Assembly: GCA_905250025.1 (NCBI GenBank)
Contig: CAJNOJ010000215.1
Location: 114,752-178,751, forward strand
Length of the DNA stretch: 64,000 nt
Source of the DNA: Adineta ricciae
Lineage: Eukaryota > Rotifera > Eurotatoria > Adinetida > Adinetidae
Direction of reading: 5' to 3'
Made by a program: the position numbers and the translations under genes. Under the pieces are notes generated by a model. The model saw only the letters and a program-made list of their open reading frames with translations, did not search any database and was not told where the DNA came from. Every line of letters begins with the position of its first letter. The stretch's first letter is position 1. Positions 33,699 to 46,495 of this stretch are shown here, piece after piece.

Positions 33699-35021
33699 CT
33701 AATGTTGCTCACCAACATCGATTAACAAATGTGTATAAAGATGATAGAGTGTCGTGTTTAGTAATTTATATATTACATTATTAACACCGTCGGAATCGAT
33801 TCGATTATTAGCTGTACGCAGGACTTTCATCCGAGCTGGATTCAATTTCTGATGACTATGCTTTAACATCTTATATCGTGCAATAGCTGCCGGTGGTCGA
33901 TCAAGTATTAGTTTCTTTTTAACGATACGTTTGTGCATATCATCATCTTCACCACCCCAGCCCCAATAATTCGTTGAATAACCATTGACCAATAGATAAT
34001 GCTCACGACGCATTGCTAGAAAATAAGAAATAGTACACATAGTCTTGAAATTGAAGAAAAAAATGTGAAATATGGAAACAAATTCTTTACATTTTCTTTC
34101 TTGAAAAAGAGAATAAGTTTCATTTTTGCTGAATTAACTGTATGTCTATTTCTGTTCGAATAATTATAGTGCTATTCATATTCATTTTTAGATATGAAAG
34201 TAAAGCAATTCACATTAATTACCTAGAACACCACCTACTAATTCGGGATATGGTAAGTAGAATTGAAATTTATCAACAGCAACACTCAAATGACGTGGAT
34301 TTGTTGGACATGAATACATATTTCGATCGTCGATTAGCAATAAATCAACATCATGCATTATAAAACATCGTGTATTCGGTTCTAATTTGAGAATTTCTTT
34401 GAAACATCCATTCATAACAATACCTTTATTAAAGGTCTTATCGTATGCTTGTTCACAAACGAATATTCGATAATCTAATTGTTGTCGTTGTAAGAATATG
34501 TGTGTATGAAACAGAAATTGTTCTAAAATTTCCCAACGATTACGATACGGCACAATGATAGCTACTTTGTGACGTGCTAAACATGTTTTTGGCTGATGTC
34601 GTCCACCCAACTGCACTTGAAAGTGATATGAAGATTCATTGAAAAGAGAAAAATTTTTCGGTAATCCTTTTATGATCAAAGGTCCCTCTAAATCGGGCGG
34701 TATTGACGGACAGAGTACATTCGTTGAATTGTGTTGATGCATTGTTGAAATGAACTTTTCATTAAAAGAATCTAACATTTTTTTGAACGCTGCTTGAAAA
34801 ATAATAGATTGATTATTAGGAATTTTCATTACTTTGGTCGTTTGTGATGAATCTTCCGGTTTGACAGTTGTCGATAATTTCTGTTTATCATGTTCGCCGT
34901 CTACGTGTGTAGTAGGATGACGTAGAATATACATAATATTTAAAAAGCTGGTAATTATCATTAAAATAGAGCTTAACAGACATAATTTGTAGAGGTAATT
35001 TTGTTGGTGAAACACAATCAT
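33699..35021 (-). CDS. Beta-1,4-galactosyltransferase (GT7 family)
   Basis: Golgi type II membrane enzyme that transfers galactose from UDP-Gal to GlcNAc, or xylose/glucose in other subfamilies. The start at 35021 gives a short cytosolic tail and a signal anchor (LCLLSSILMIITSFLNIMYI), then a stem. Catalytic motifs: VAIIVPYRNRWEILEQFL, FIMHDVDLLLIDDRNMYSC (DxD-like DVD), PYPELVGGVL, and NGYSTNYWGWGGEDDDMHKR, the family hallmark. Exon 1 is 35021-34223, intron 34222-34016, exon 2 34015-33699. Complete and probably active. The subfamily (B4GALT1-7) cannot be fixed from motifs alone; the length, about 370 residues, fits B4GALT1-6. Confidence 0.93.
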
Positions 35022-38000
35022 TGACTGCTAGATATGAAAGAAACAAATAACTAGTTTCTGAAGAGATCAGAAATAATATTCAGGTAAAGAAAAATTCTAC
35101 GATAGTATTCGAATTCAATGTTGTCAAAGTTTACCTAATTCTCATCGGAGGCAGCGGACGAAATTTACTTCGACATACGAAGAACGAATTGAAGGACATT
35201 GACGTGTATTTCAATAGTGATAAGAAGACTTTATGATTCATTTCAACGACAGATATTAAACAGTAGATATTCTATTTACAAAGTGTACACAATGCAACTC
35301 ACTATTCTCCTATCTCTCGAAGTTTCTTCTTCCCACGTTCTAAATATGCAGCACCGTTAGCTTTCATTTCTCTTACTTCAAGATAAGAAGCTTATCAAGT
35401 TTGTAAAGAACTACCAAAGAAAAACTAGCAATGACAGTGTTACTATTACAGATAGTTCAAGATAAAAAAATAGAGATGGAGTCCTTTCTGTCTAGTAGAT
35501 AATTGTAGCACGAATAAGTAAAAATGAGATGCGTTCTTATATGTAAAGATAAAATAACAGTCCAGTGACGTGCGATGCGTGTAAGACATAACGATAAAAA
35601 GAAGAAAAGCAATAGATTCGGTTTTTATCTTAATGCGTTGTTTGTCAGCTTATTCGAATTAATACTTTTCGCCGACTCTTTTTATTTAAAGTAATAAAAT
35701 AATTCAAAAGACGTAGACTTTTTCCGTTGATAAGATATGACATGTTCGTATGATTAATCCTTCAACATTAAAGTACCTAAGTAACTTATTCGTCAGTGTT
35801 GCTACAAATCAGCTGTTAATATTTTGTGATGAGTAAGATGTACAAATGTAGTGATTAACATTTAGACATAAAATTTCATACATACTTGATTGGTTTTGTT
35901 GATTTGTTAATCGACTTAATTCACTATACGAGTTTCAAAGTAAATAATAAACAAAAATGAAAAGTTATTGGTAAGATTTTGTCGAATAGTTATAGTCATG
36001 GTTCAATGAAAACAGAATTAATCAAGCGGAACTAGGAAAAGAACAGACATACTTAGTTACTCGGTGTCCTATTTAACATCTTACATCGTGACAAGACGTT
36101 TCCAAAGCAAAATATCGGTATTAAGGTCAAGTTTTAACGTAATCCTTACTAGCTGTTTCAGGTATTTCATCATGTAATAATCAGAAACTTAAATAGTGGC
36201 CTGTGTAGCAATATTAAAGTGACGTATAACGCCATGCTAAAACTATACACTTATCGCTGTATGAAACTCTAGCTAATCAACAAAATTCAATGCCCATCGA
36301 AACAGAAGATGACGATTTTGATGGAATACAATGAAGTAGACGAAACTTCGTTAATTCTCTTACTAGTCAATTAACAAAGATGTTTGTTAGACTCAAATGA
36401 AAGTAAATAAAAGGTTTGTGAAGGTTATTTAAGAGTGATGATATTATAACAAGCTAAAAATGAGGTTTATTTCAACAATTGAAATAGTATCTTTTAGTTG
36501 TTTCATGTGTTATAAATGTTATTTATTCAAAATCAGTTCAAAAACTTATTATTTTAATAAATTGAAATCGTTTTGGTAAACTTCTTTTTTATTTGCAACT
36601 CTTATAAGAAAATAAAACAAGTTATCGTGTTTTCAACATCTATTCTCCAACAGGCGATGCGAATCATTTCGAATAAATCTTAAATATGCAATTCTTCACA
36701 AGATGATGAAATCAATGAGCAGACTGTGTTTGTAGCATCATAGGCTTACCGAACAGAAGCCGTATGATCTTTGACTAATGTCATGATCAGAGTATATAAT
36801 TAATTTATTTCATAAAGCAAGTGTTACAGTGAACAATTATCAAAATTCACATACGGTCACCATTGTTTAAATGGTTCATCAGAAATTATACATAAAATAT
36901 TAGATACTCTTTAACTTTAGATATTTACTCATTGTTAGCTCAAACTATAGGAACATCAGCGAAAGAGAGAAGAATCGAGAAAAAGCGACCTTCGTAGGAC
37001 ACGAACTCACACCTTCTGCTATCCGGACAGATGTCCTAATCCACTTAGACTAGAAGGACCATCTCAATCTCCAGCCTAGCGTTGTGTAATTCATCACAAA
37101 CGCTAACACTTATAGAGAAGTTGTCTAACGACAAGCAAGTAGTACAAATAGTCGACAAAAACAAAATAAATTCCTAAATCATTTTGGTCACTGGACTTTT
37201 TATGAATTATCAATGCTAATTTTTGGTTACAAACAGTATTAAAATATGGAAATCAATGATTCTATCGTATCATTGAAGATATGCAAAATACCAGTGCTAT
37301 CGTTTGTCATTGTTGTATTGGTCTACTATTCTTTCTTTTCACAATATCAAATCATCTAGTGTAAAGTTTTTCAAAACTATAGAAATGTACTCACCTGCAG
37401 CTTTAAACAACAATGCTAATGCCGTACGTATAGAAGACAGAACTTATGATGTAAATTGAAAAGTGATTTGCAAATTATAGTTTCTTCTCTCTCATTATAT
37501 CAGCATAACGAAAATGATATATCATATCAGGATTTCCATGATCGTTAAAATAAACGGAGAGAACAGCGATGCTTCTTTTAGTAACTATATTAACTCGTAT
37601 TTTCTTTGCAAGAGATCGCGCTCGTTGTGATCGCGATCAGTGTCATCTGAAGAACACATTTGTAAAGATGCAGTTTTCAAAACATATTTGTAATTCAACG
37701 GCTATAAGTATCATATAGTTATCGTGTGATCAAATGTTTGAATACGAATCGTCGATTTGACACTTAGGCTACACTAAATTGCACAATAGTTATAGCATTA
37801 GAAATTGAAAAGAAATAAATGATTAGACAAAACTTATGGTGTGCTATTTGAACTTGCTTTTTGAATCTTAATAGTGTAGTATACAAACATGTTTCTAAAA
37901 AGGTGTAATACTCTGCTATGAGATCATTTCAATATACTTCTGACGCATCAGTTTTATCTATTTTGTCGACGCTCATGACAGAAAAAAGACTTTTTAAAAA

Positions 38001-38081
38001 TAGCTCGATAATTTATTGACTCGTTAATCATATACAAAATCAAGGCAAACATAGGTTAAAAAATATGTTAAAAAATAAAAG
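35022..38081. other. Three-kilobase gene-poor interval
   Basis: The longest stretch without a protein-coding gene in the window, between the 5' end of the galactosyltransferase and the 3' end of the epimerase. Open frames are short and lack motifs. It contains the degenerate tRNA-like sequence at 36985-37060 and a small palindromic GATCGCG region at about 37613-37640. No transposase or reverse transcriptase remnants are recognisable. Confidence 0.45.
36985..37060 (-). pseudogene. Degenerate tRNA-Arg(CCG)-like sequence
   Basis: Read on the minus strand, the sequence starts GGTCCTTCTAGTCTAAGTGG and ends CCTACGAAGGTCGC. It shows a near-perfect 7-bp acceptor pairing (GTCCTTC with GAAGGTC), a D-arm with B-box-like and A-box-like content, a TCTGT/GCAGA anticodon stem and a T-loop-like GTTCGTGTC. 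Order and length, about 73 nt, match a tRNA, and TCTG-TCCGGA resembles eukaryotic tRNA-Arg(CCG). The loop is displaced so that no U33 precedes a normal anticodon, and the T-stem has mismatches. I read it as a tRNA pseudogene or tRNA-derived repeat head; function as a tRNA is doubtful. Confidence 0.45.
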
Positions 38082-39621
38082 TTATTCTAAATAAAAGTGA
38101 AATATCGTTTGTTCCTGATAGATCTCACCAGGACGGAGAATTGTACCCGGAAATCGAGGCTAAAATGAAAATAATCAGTTTGCAGCTAGTTTCAAGATAA
38201 AATTTACTTGATTATTAACACTATCAGTAAAGTTTTGAGCTTCTAAACACAAACCACTATATTTATGATATGAGACATCGTCGCGTCCTTTGTTGTTATC
38301 AAGATATGTTCCAGTGTAGAATTGAAGACCTTTCTGTGTCGACTGAACACTGATTGCTCGGCCACTTTCTCGATGAACAAGTCTAAAACGGAATGCATTT
38401 GAAGGGTTTCTCAGTTATAAAGGATTTACTTTCCAAACGATCGCTTTCCATCTCCATCAACAATATACATAACATTATACGCATAGGGAATTTCATTAAT
38501 GTGATCACCAATACGTGCCAATACTCGAAAGTCATTTGGAGTATCCACAACAGATGCAATTTCGCCTATAATCTCTGCTTAGTATCTCATAATCATCTCG
38601 TAATAAAAAGTAACAAACCAGTAGGAATATGCTCAGCATCGAGCGGAGTATAACGATCGGCTGCTACCATCAATTCGTGATCAAGTATTGTTCCATTTGC
38701 CTTGAAAGAAAAGAAAACACATCGTTTCTTCTCAGTTTATCTCGAAAGATTCATATATCTGTCGATGTTTTCATTGTCCAGTCAATGGTTATAATAAAAG
38801 TAGACAAGGATCATCTGTTACTTAATTACCATAGACATACGCTCGTATCATTGAATCTGTCAAAGTTTGTAGTAATATTTCCAATGATTAGTAGTATCAT
38901 CTCATTGAACAGCACAAAACAATTAACTTAGTGTATGTAAATATGTCCTCGGAAGATGATTTTCTATCTGTTCGGATACATACATGTCCGGCAAGATTAA
39001 AATATGTATGATTCGTCATATTAATAGGTGTTGCCTTGGTCGTTGTAGCATAAAAATCGATTATTAAACAATGCTCATACGTTAAAGTATATTTCACAGT
39101 AACATCGACTTCTCCTGGATAACCATCTTCTCCTTAAAAACAACAACGTCATACTTAGATTATCTTAGAATCAAAACTACCATCTGGACTTAGATATTTA
39201 AATACAACTGTTTCATTATTCTCTACTGAACTCTTCCATAGACGTTTGTTAAACACGCCATGTAAATGATGTTTTCCATGGTCATTTTTTTCTAACTGAT
39301 ATTCATGTCCATCTAACTGAAAATAGCCGTTCTTAATTCGATTGGTTACTCGACCAACAGTACAACCAAAATAACACTTATCGTCAATATAGTCTAATTG
39401 GACAAAACAACTCAGAGTTCATTCTCAATCTCAAATCTACCTTGTAAATTGTCATAGCCAAGAGTAATTTCAGCGACCTGATTATTTTTATCAATTTGTC
39501 GAATGGATTGAATCGTAGCACCATAGTCAATCAGAGCAACTTCAAAACCACCTGATGTCGAAAGAGTGTATCTAATCAACAATTCACGTTTTACTGCTAT
39601 GTAATTATGATCATTCGACAT
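38082..39621 (-). CDS. GALM: Aldose 1-epimerase (galactose mutarotase)
   Basis: Cytosolic enzyme interconverting alpha and beta anomers of galactose and glucose, first step of the Leland route. The start at 39621 gives MSNDHNYIAVKRELLIRYTL, then GGFEVALIDYGATIQSIRQI, ITLGYDNLQG, the catalytic-site strand TPINMTNHTYFNLAGH (NHxYFNL motif with the catalytic histidine), a Val/Asp-rich middle and the C-terminal PGTILRPGEIYQEQT ending FHFYLE. The stop TAA is at 38084-38082. About seven exons with introns near 50-200 nt. It appears complete and of typical length, about 340 residues. It diverges from CCAR1 across 355 bp. Confidence 0.92.
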
Positions 39622-39976
39622 ACTTCATACATTCACGATTAAATTCAGTTCTACCAAATGAACTCCTTGTTATACTAACGTTTGCCATTTTGTTTTTAAA
39701 AGAAACGAAGGGAACAGGGCATATCTCTTTCTTTATCTATACAGGCGCTTCTACTTATCAACGACTACTAACGTTCTCTATCGTCTGTTTTTATTAAACC
39801 AATCAGACATTGAAAACGATGATTTATTTGTTTTGTTTATTTATTACATCTTCTCTTCTCTTCTATTGTTTTATAAGCGTATTGATCACTGATGCGGCTG
39901 ATGATAATCTTAACATTAGCAATCTGTAATTTCGTTTTAGATTGTAGCTAATATTTTAATCTTTTTGTAAGTAATC
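39622..39976. promoter_or_regulatory. Divergent promoter region of GALM and CCAR1
   Basis: 355 bp separate the two start codons on opposite strands, so both promoters lie here. No TATA box is clear. An upstream non-coding exon of CCAR1 could also lie here. Confidence 0.4.
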
Positions 39977-42900
39977 ATGGCATTCAAAGGAGCGTGGCAC
40001 CGAGGTGATGGTGGTAATAGTGCAGGAGGTGGTTCAGGTGATCGTCGTTATGCATCATCCACAGATTCCTTTCAATCATTCGCTCTACCTCCACAAGGTG
40101 TGTCTGGCAATCAAATAGGTTTACCATCAATGAATTACCAAACAAATCCCAATTCAATGTACTCTGTTATGAATTCTGTACTGACGAATTGATAAATATA
40201 TGAACGATTGTTGGAATGTGTATGTCTTTTTTTTAGGGACCATCGATGTTGTCGTCAACAAATTATTCATCTGCAACGAAAAGTCTACCGTATACTGGAA
40301 CTGTATCAAATATGTATCGAGATTATGGTGTTATTGACAATGAAATTTCATTTAAATTGAAGTAATGCTACTATTTTGCATGATCTTCTTTTTCATGAAG
40401 AAAATTTCCGTTGTAGTGCGGTCTCCGGTCCTATACCACGTGTTGGTGACCATGTTGTATGTCAAATGAAACCTGCTGAAGGTTATGCTACTCAGACGCC
40501 TTACAAATACTATGGATTCGAAGTTCGAGTAGTTCCAGGACCTCCAGATAATCGGCGACCACGTAAGAGAATGTTTTCATTTCAAACATCTTTCATTTTC
40601 GTTCGATCAATCTAGAACGCCCAACAGGAAGTAACAGTTCACAACCAATGTCACGCAATTCTGATTCCTATATTAATCGTAACCCAAATCGCAACCAATC
40701 ATCGAATATGAAACGACCATTGCCTTCAAATAATAATAATAATACTCATAGCAACAATAATAATAACAACACCAATGCTGACCATCATCGTCAGTATAAC
40801 AACAATAACCGTGATCGACATGGACCTGTGAATAATGGTTCAAACGCTAATGATCGTCGTCGTTCAGATTCCACGAGACGTAGCCGATCGCGTACGAACA
40901 AAGCTATCACACCAAAACGAGCTTCGCGAGCACCACTACCAAAATATACCTGTACATTACCAAAAGCATCACTCGACTGGTAAATATCAACTGACATTAG
41001 TTTTTCTTCGAAATACTTATTTCGTTCTTTAGTTCCGAATTAAATGTGACACAAATTCGTTCTCATTATTCACGTTTACATATTCCATCCGATTTTTATC
41101 ATGCATCTTATACATGGCATCAAACAATACCACTCGATCGTCCAATGAAATTTATTACTCCTTGTTCATTTCATGTATTTAATAAAAATGTGCCGCGTCT
41201 ATCGACTGACAAAGTTTCCGTTCTCGATCCACCTGATGCCGATTATTCATGGAATGTTCGAGTATGTCGCTCGTGCTCGTTAACTTGTTGAAATTAAAAC
41301 GGCAATCAATCTCTTTTAGGTTATGTTAATGTCATCACCGGATATTCAAACATTGATATCGCGTTCATGTTTAATCAACAACGATGATAGCAAAACTTCT
41401 TCAACAATAAATCCAGATGATTTAGAACATCCAACAAAACTAATCAAATTTCTTGTTGGTGTTCGTTATCAGAATGAATATTTTCCATTAGGCGGTTCAT
41501 GGTCTGAATCACTTGATGGTCCCAATCCCGATACCGATCCTCAAGTGCTTATTCGCACAGCTATTCGTTGCACTCATGCACAGACTGGCATTGATCTTAG
41601 TAAATGTCTTCAATGGTACGTAATTAGTGTGTATAATTTGATATATTCTTCACAAGAATTTTTTTGCATCATATTCTATGTTATTTTCCCTCGAGGAACA
41701 ATATACATAACGATAAAGAATAGTCTTTGACAAATTTCTTTTTTTCTATGTGATATATCTTATTGTTGACCATATCTGTCATTGATTCTGATCATCAAAT
41801 GTGTACCTCATCCTAGGTGCCGTTACCTGGAGGTGCGCTATCATCGTCCAGAAGAAATTCACAAGGGTCGTTTGATTGAGAGTCGTGTCGAAAATATCGT
41901 CGTTTTCCTGCCGGATATTGCTGCTGCCTGTATGCCATCAAGCCTCGAATGGGAAGAAACAATATCAATGTACAAGCAAGCATGTGATGAAGAAATTGCT
42001 GAAGAACTCAATGAAGCCAATATATCTGTACATATACATTCGTTGATCTCTCTCTCTCTCTCTTTTTCTCTCTTTCATCTCCTTTTGCGTGCCTGATACG
42101 ACAATTGTCATTTTGGCGACATACAAAACTAACGATGTCTATCTGTCTTTCTTCTTATTTTTCGTTCCTTTTTTTTAATCATTGAGTCAAACATTCGTAT
42201 TTCACTTTTCAGGATGAACAAAGCGAGACACCCAGTGCATCTCATCATTCAGCTATAGACGTGGAAAATCTTCGTGTAAGTTTAGTCGATATTCATGACT
42301 TCGTTCCTATCAATTAGTATTTACAGGTGAGCGATCTCAAAAAAGAATTGAAAGCACGCGGACAACCTGTTACTGGAATAAAAGTGGATTTGAGAAAACG
42401 ACTAACTAAAGTACTTCAACAAGAGCAAGTAAGTTTACAATTGAAACGTCTAGTTTCAGAAACATATCCATTGATAACATTTGCTAGGCCGATGAAGAAA
42501 AAGCTGCAGCTGTTGTCAGTACTGAAACTAGCGAAGAGCAAGTACAGACATCAACAACTGCACCGGAAACAACATCGAAATCGGAAAAGGTTGAAATAAA
42601 AGAGCATAACCAAGCTGATATTGATAAATTACGGAAAGATATCGAAAGCAAATATCAACTTCCTTCCCAACGTTCAATACTTGTTCATCCAACTACAGCT
42701 AAAGGTGATAAATTCGACTGTCGTGTTGTATCACTTCATTATCTTCTCAACTATGCAAATAAAGATACAATCAAGGAAAAGTGTTTCGAAGTAAAGCTCA
42801 ATCTAACGAATTTGTTCCGTATTTAACACGATTGTCTCGTTTTTTCACAGCTATATCTGTTCTCTGAAGCGTTTTCTGAAATGTTAATGCGTGATTATTC

Positions 42901-44323
42901 TTATCATATCTATCGATCATTATACAGCTGTTTGGAAGTCACAGATACAAGCAATGAACCTCCGAACGCGAATACTGAACTAACAACAAACGAACAAGAA
43001 ACGAATCATGAAGCAAAACAAGAAGAACAAGTTGAAACTATGGTAACAAGTAATGAAGATGTTCCTGTGATTGATTTGGATACAAACGCAGAAGAAAATG
43101 AAAAGAAACGAAAACGAACGCCAAGTCAAGTAAGGAAACTTCTTTCCATAAACGAAAAGATTAGTGAATATTGTTTGATCTGAAGGATGATTCATCTGAG
43201 CAACATAAGAAAGCTGCTCACGAAGAAACTAACGAAAACCATAAGACATCTACAACAACGGTTCAGACTCGACAACGTACAATTCATCCTGAACTATTGC
43301 TTGCATTTACATATTTTGATCGAAATCGTTGCGGTTACCTAACGGAGAAAGATCTGGAAGAAATTCTTCTCCTAGCAGGCTTATCTTTAACCAAAAGCGA
43401 AGTAAATTTAACAAAAGAACGAGGTTCAATTGACATTCAAACTAAATAATCTTTCCTAGGCAAAAATGTTAGTTAGTCGAACGGCGCATAATGAAAAAGT
43501 TCAATATCACAAATTAACTGATAAAGCTTTACCAACCGATGATAACAATTCAACAACTTCTATTGAAATCAATGAAACTGACATTGATCCACTTGCACCA
43601 AAAGGTAAATCTACATTCGAAATTCTCATTCGATATGAAATTCTTCGATGTTTTCTTCACAGGAAACCTACTTTCCTTGCCGTCACATGTATCTGTGTTT
43701 GGAATACGTTCAACTACAATCAATGAGACTCAATCGACGAATTCACTGGATAATCAACGTGCAATGAAACAGTTGGAAATATCAAATAAAATCCAAACAG
43801 GTCTGGAATTGAAAATTGATACATTGAAAAAGGAAATTCGTAAGTGAAACTCTCGAAATCACTTTCGCTTAAATAACAATTTTATTTAGAAAAACTAACG
43901 GATGATTTACATTCCGCACAAAAAAGTAGTCGTTCCTATAATGACCAATTATCCGATACGAAGAAACGTTTACGTGATACTCAACACGATCTTAAAGAAC
44001 TCGAAGAGAAATACAAACGTTATTCGGATGCGCTGTATCGTGCTCGTGGTGAATCACGTACATTATTCGATCATATCACACATACACTCGGTATCAAGGA
44101 AAAACAACCGTCTCAAACACGAAAATCAGAAGATGATACTAAGAAAAATCTTCCTATGAAACCATCAAATGAAACCGATAAACCTAAACAAACAGAAAAA
44201 CCAGTTGAAGAAGAACAGACAACGAAAATCGAAGGTAATTGAATTAACTTCCAGAAAATTACACTCAATAGTTGTTTCTTTCTTTTAGCTTTAGAAATCG
44301 TTCCACCCGAATCGACTGAATAA
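39977..44323 (+). CDS. CCAR1: Cell cycle and apoptosis regulator 1 (CCAR1/CARP-1)
   Basis: Nuclear coactivator linked in other animals to Mediator, splicing and p53/Wnt responses. About 12 exons. Order: Gly/Ser-rich N-terminus (MAFKGAWHRGDGG); S1-like RNA-binding fold (TGTVSNMYRDYGVIDNEISF, RVGDHVVCQMKP); Asn/Arg-rich linker; DBC1-type core (HSRLHIPSDFYH-like region, LDPPDADYSWNVR, VLIRTAIRCTHAQTGIDLSK, EVRYHRPEEIHKGRLIESR); SAP domain (VSDLKKELKARGQPVTGIKV); KFDCRVVSLHYLLNY region; EF-hand-like repeat (LLAFTYFDRNRCGYLTEKDL); and a coiled coil with a final TTKIEALEIVPPESTE. The EF-hand lacks several calcium-binding acids, as in the vertebrate protein. The domain set matches CCAR1 and the stop is TAA at 44321-44323. 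Confidence 0.93.
42047..42063. repeat. (CT)n microsatellite in a CCAR1 intron
   Basis: CT dinucleotide run followed by T-rich sequence, within an intron of CCAR1. Confidence 0.8.
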
Positions 44324-44650
44324 AACGAAATTGATTGCGACTTTGTTAGGAATTGTATTGATATATCAATTGTTTTTTTTTCTTTGTCATGATTGCAACT
44401 AATTCATTGATCTTTCTCTGTTTTTGTGTGTCAAAGTTCAAGTGGTTTTAGTTTGAGAGAACGAATATGTCTAGAGATGCGCGCGTACTGAATGTTATCG
44501 ATTGATTGTGTTCAAATTCATCTGTCTATTTGTGAAATGTGTTTTTTGTCTATTATTTACAAAAAAAAAGGAAGACGGAAAGAAGTTTCTTATTCATTTT
44601 CATTTCCACATAATGTTCTTCTCTCGAACTTTAGACAAATAAAACAGAAC
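44324..44650. other. Intergenic region, CCAR1 to HMG-box gene
   Basis: Short spacer between tandem plus-strand genes. An AG acceptor (CTTTAG at about 44633) just before the next ATG may mark a spliced 5' UTR exon. Confidence 0.4.
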
Positions 44651-46495
44651 ATGTGGACAGCAGGTACAACTCAGATGATCGCACGAGTCACAGGTTCGAC
44701 GTTGTTTGCGAAGTAAGACCAATGACGAACAAATAACAAACAATAAATCTTCTTTTCAGTCAGAATCTTGTATCTGTATTAACATTTGAACACCGGTCAA
44801 TGGCAACAGGAAGTGATAAAACATCACTTACTGCTGATGAGATCGAAAAAAATACGAATTTGATCAATAGAATGCGGGAATTACGTGCACGAAGTCCGTA
44901 TGCAAGTTTTGTGAAAGATAATTACCATGATGTTAGTGCAAAGTATCCGGGTAAACCAACACTCGACTATGAATTCGAATATGAACAATACTAAATCGTT
45001 CTAGATTTGAAATTGGCTGAAATCACCAAGAAAATCGCTGAATTGTGGAAAAATTTACCCGTTGAGAAGAAACAAGTATAAAGGAAGAAATGAAGAGAAT
45101 GTTTCATCGTCATTTTTCTTTCGATAGACTTATTCGAAAAAAAGTCAAGATCAGAAAGTAGCGTATGAACAAGAAAAACAACGTTTATCACCGAGCGATT
45201 TACAAACCATCGATGCAGCTGAAAAAGCTAAGAAAATTGAACATCGTATCAAGAAAAGTATTGAGCAATTGCCAACAAAACGACCACGTGCAGCTTATGC
45301 ACACTTTCTCTCCACGCTCGATCGCGGTGAAGCCACTTTAAAAGTATTTGTGTTTTTTAATAATGAATAACAAAGCACCTCTTTCGTATATAGGACTTCA
45401 TGGCAGGTGCTGCTAAACGTTGGGCACAAATGAGTGTACAAGAAAAACAGGTAAAGCTGAATTGGTTCAAATATTTTCAGTGTTAAGAAATCGTTCGTTT
45501 AGCAATTCGAAGATCTTCATCAAGAAGAAAAACAAGCGTATATCAAAGCTTTAGCTGCTTGGGATGCAACACAAGCCGAAGCAACAAAGAAAAGATCGCC
45601 ACGGTCATCATCATTGACTGCCACCAAACGAAAAGCTGTTCGTATTGATTCAGAAAAAGAAGTTTTTGGTTAAGCGGGCATTTGTTCTTTTGCATGTGTA
45701 AACATAGTCCAACTTGTGCTCTACTTCTGTTCAAAAGATTCAAACGTCTGTCTTATGGAAATGCTCCTAAAAAACTAGGTCTTCATTCATCTTGATACAT
45801 AAAAAAAATTGTTATTTCTCGTATGAAGTTGTTGAAAAGAGTTCAGACAAGTCACACAATATTCATAGTTGATTGATGAGGACTTATTTTTAAGTTCAGT
45901 TCATGATATACGATGAGTCTGTCTATACTCTAGGGAAAAATTATTAATTACTGAAAAACTAGTAAATGATTCATTATTTAGTTAACGCTGATCTTAAATG
46001 CGACGGACTCTTCGAATTCGAATACTCAAGTTAGACTGTTTTAAAGCACGTAGAAAACTAAATATGCGCTAATTATTTTGATAATGAAGAACTAATTCGT
46101 TGAGAAAAATTGATTTCAGATGCAAATTATCCATACGAAACTATCTTTTGTATGAACTCAACAAGGAAATTTTCCCATGCGTCCTTTTTATTTTGCATTT
46201 TACTCGAAATTTGATCCGATAGGAAATTCTGTCTATAATAATTTCCCTAACAATCTCGAAATCTGTCCATTCATTGTAGACTGCAACAAAAAAGAAACGT
46301 GCAGCATCCGCAACTGGTAAACAAACCGTAAAAAAGCGCGCTAGTGGTACATCAAAAACTGCCGCTTCAATAAAGAAAACAATGAAAAGCAAAGCAACGC
46401 AAACCACAAGTGATAAAGAGGTCTCATCATCCGACGATGAATCATCGCCGAAAAAAGTGACCAAGTCAACTAGTCCGAAGAAGAAGGACTCGTAA
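44651..46495 (+). CDS. Two-HMG-box protein, TFAM-like (mitochondrial transcription factor A)
   Basis: The N-terminus, MWTAGTTQMIARVTGSTLFA, is basic, hydroxylated and free of acids, consistent with mitochondrial import. HMG box A runs RARSPYASFVKDNYHDVSAK, then LKLAEITKKIAELWKNLP and VAYEQEKQRLS. Box B runs TKRPRAAYAHFLSTLDRGEA, DFMAGAAKRWAQMSVQEK and EEKQAYIKALAAWDATQA. Two boxes joined by a basic helix resemble TFAM, which packages and transcribes mtDNA. The tail after box B is unusual. The frame can stop at 45673 (RIDSEKEVFG), or splice from about 45661 across roughly 600 nt to a Lys/Ser-rich exon ending KKVTKSTSPKKKDS at 46495. The tail looks nuclear or histone-H1-like, so localisation is open. 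Confidence 0.75.

Noticed and set aside
37613-37640. Palindromic GATCGCG...CGCGATC sequence
   Set aside because: A short, isolated palindrome without flanking duplication; nothing links it to a transposon or operator.
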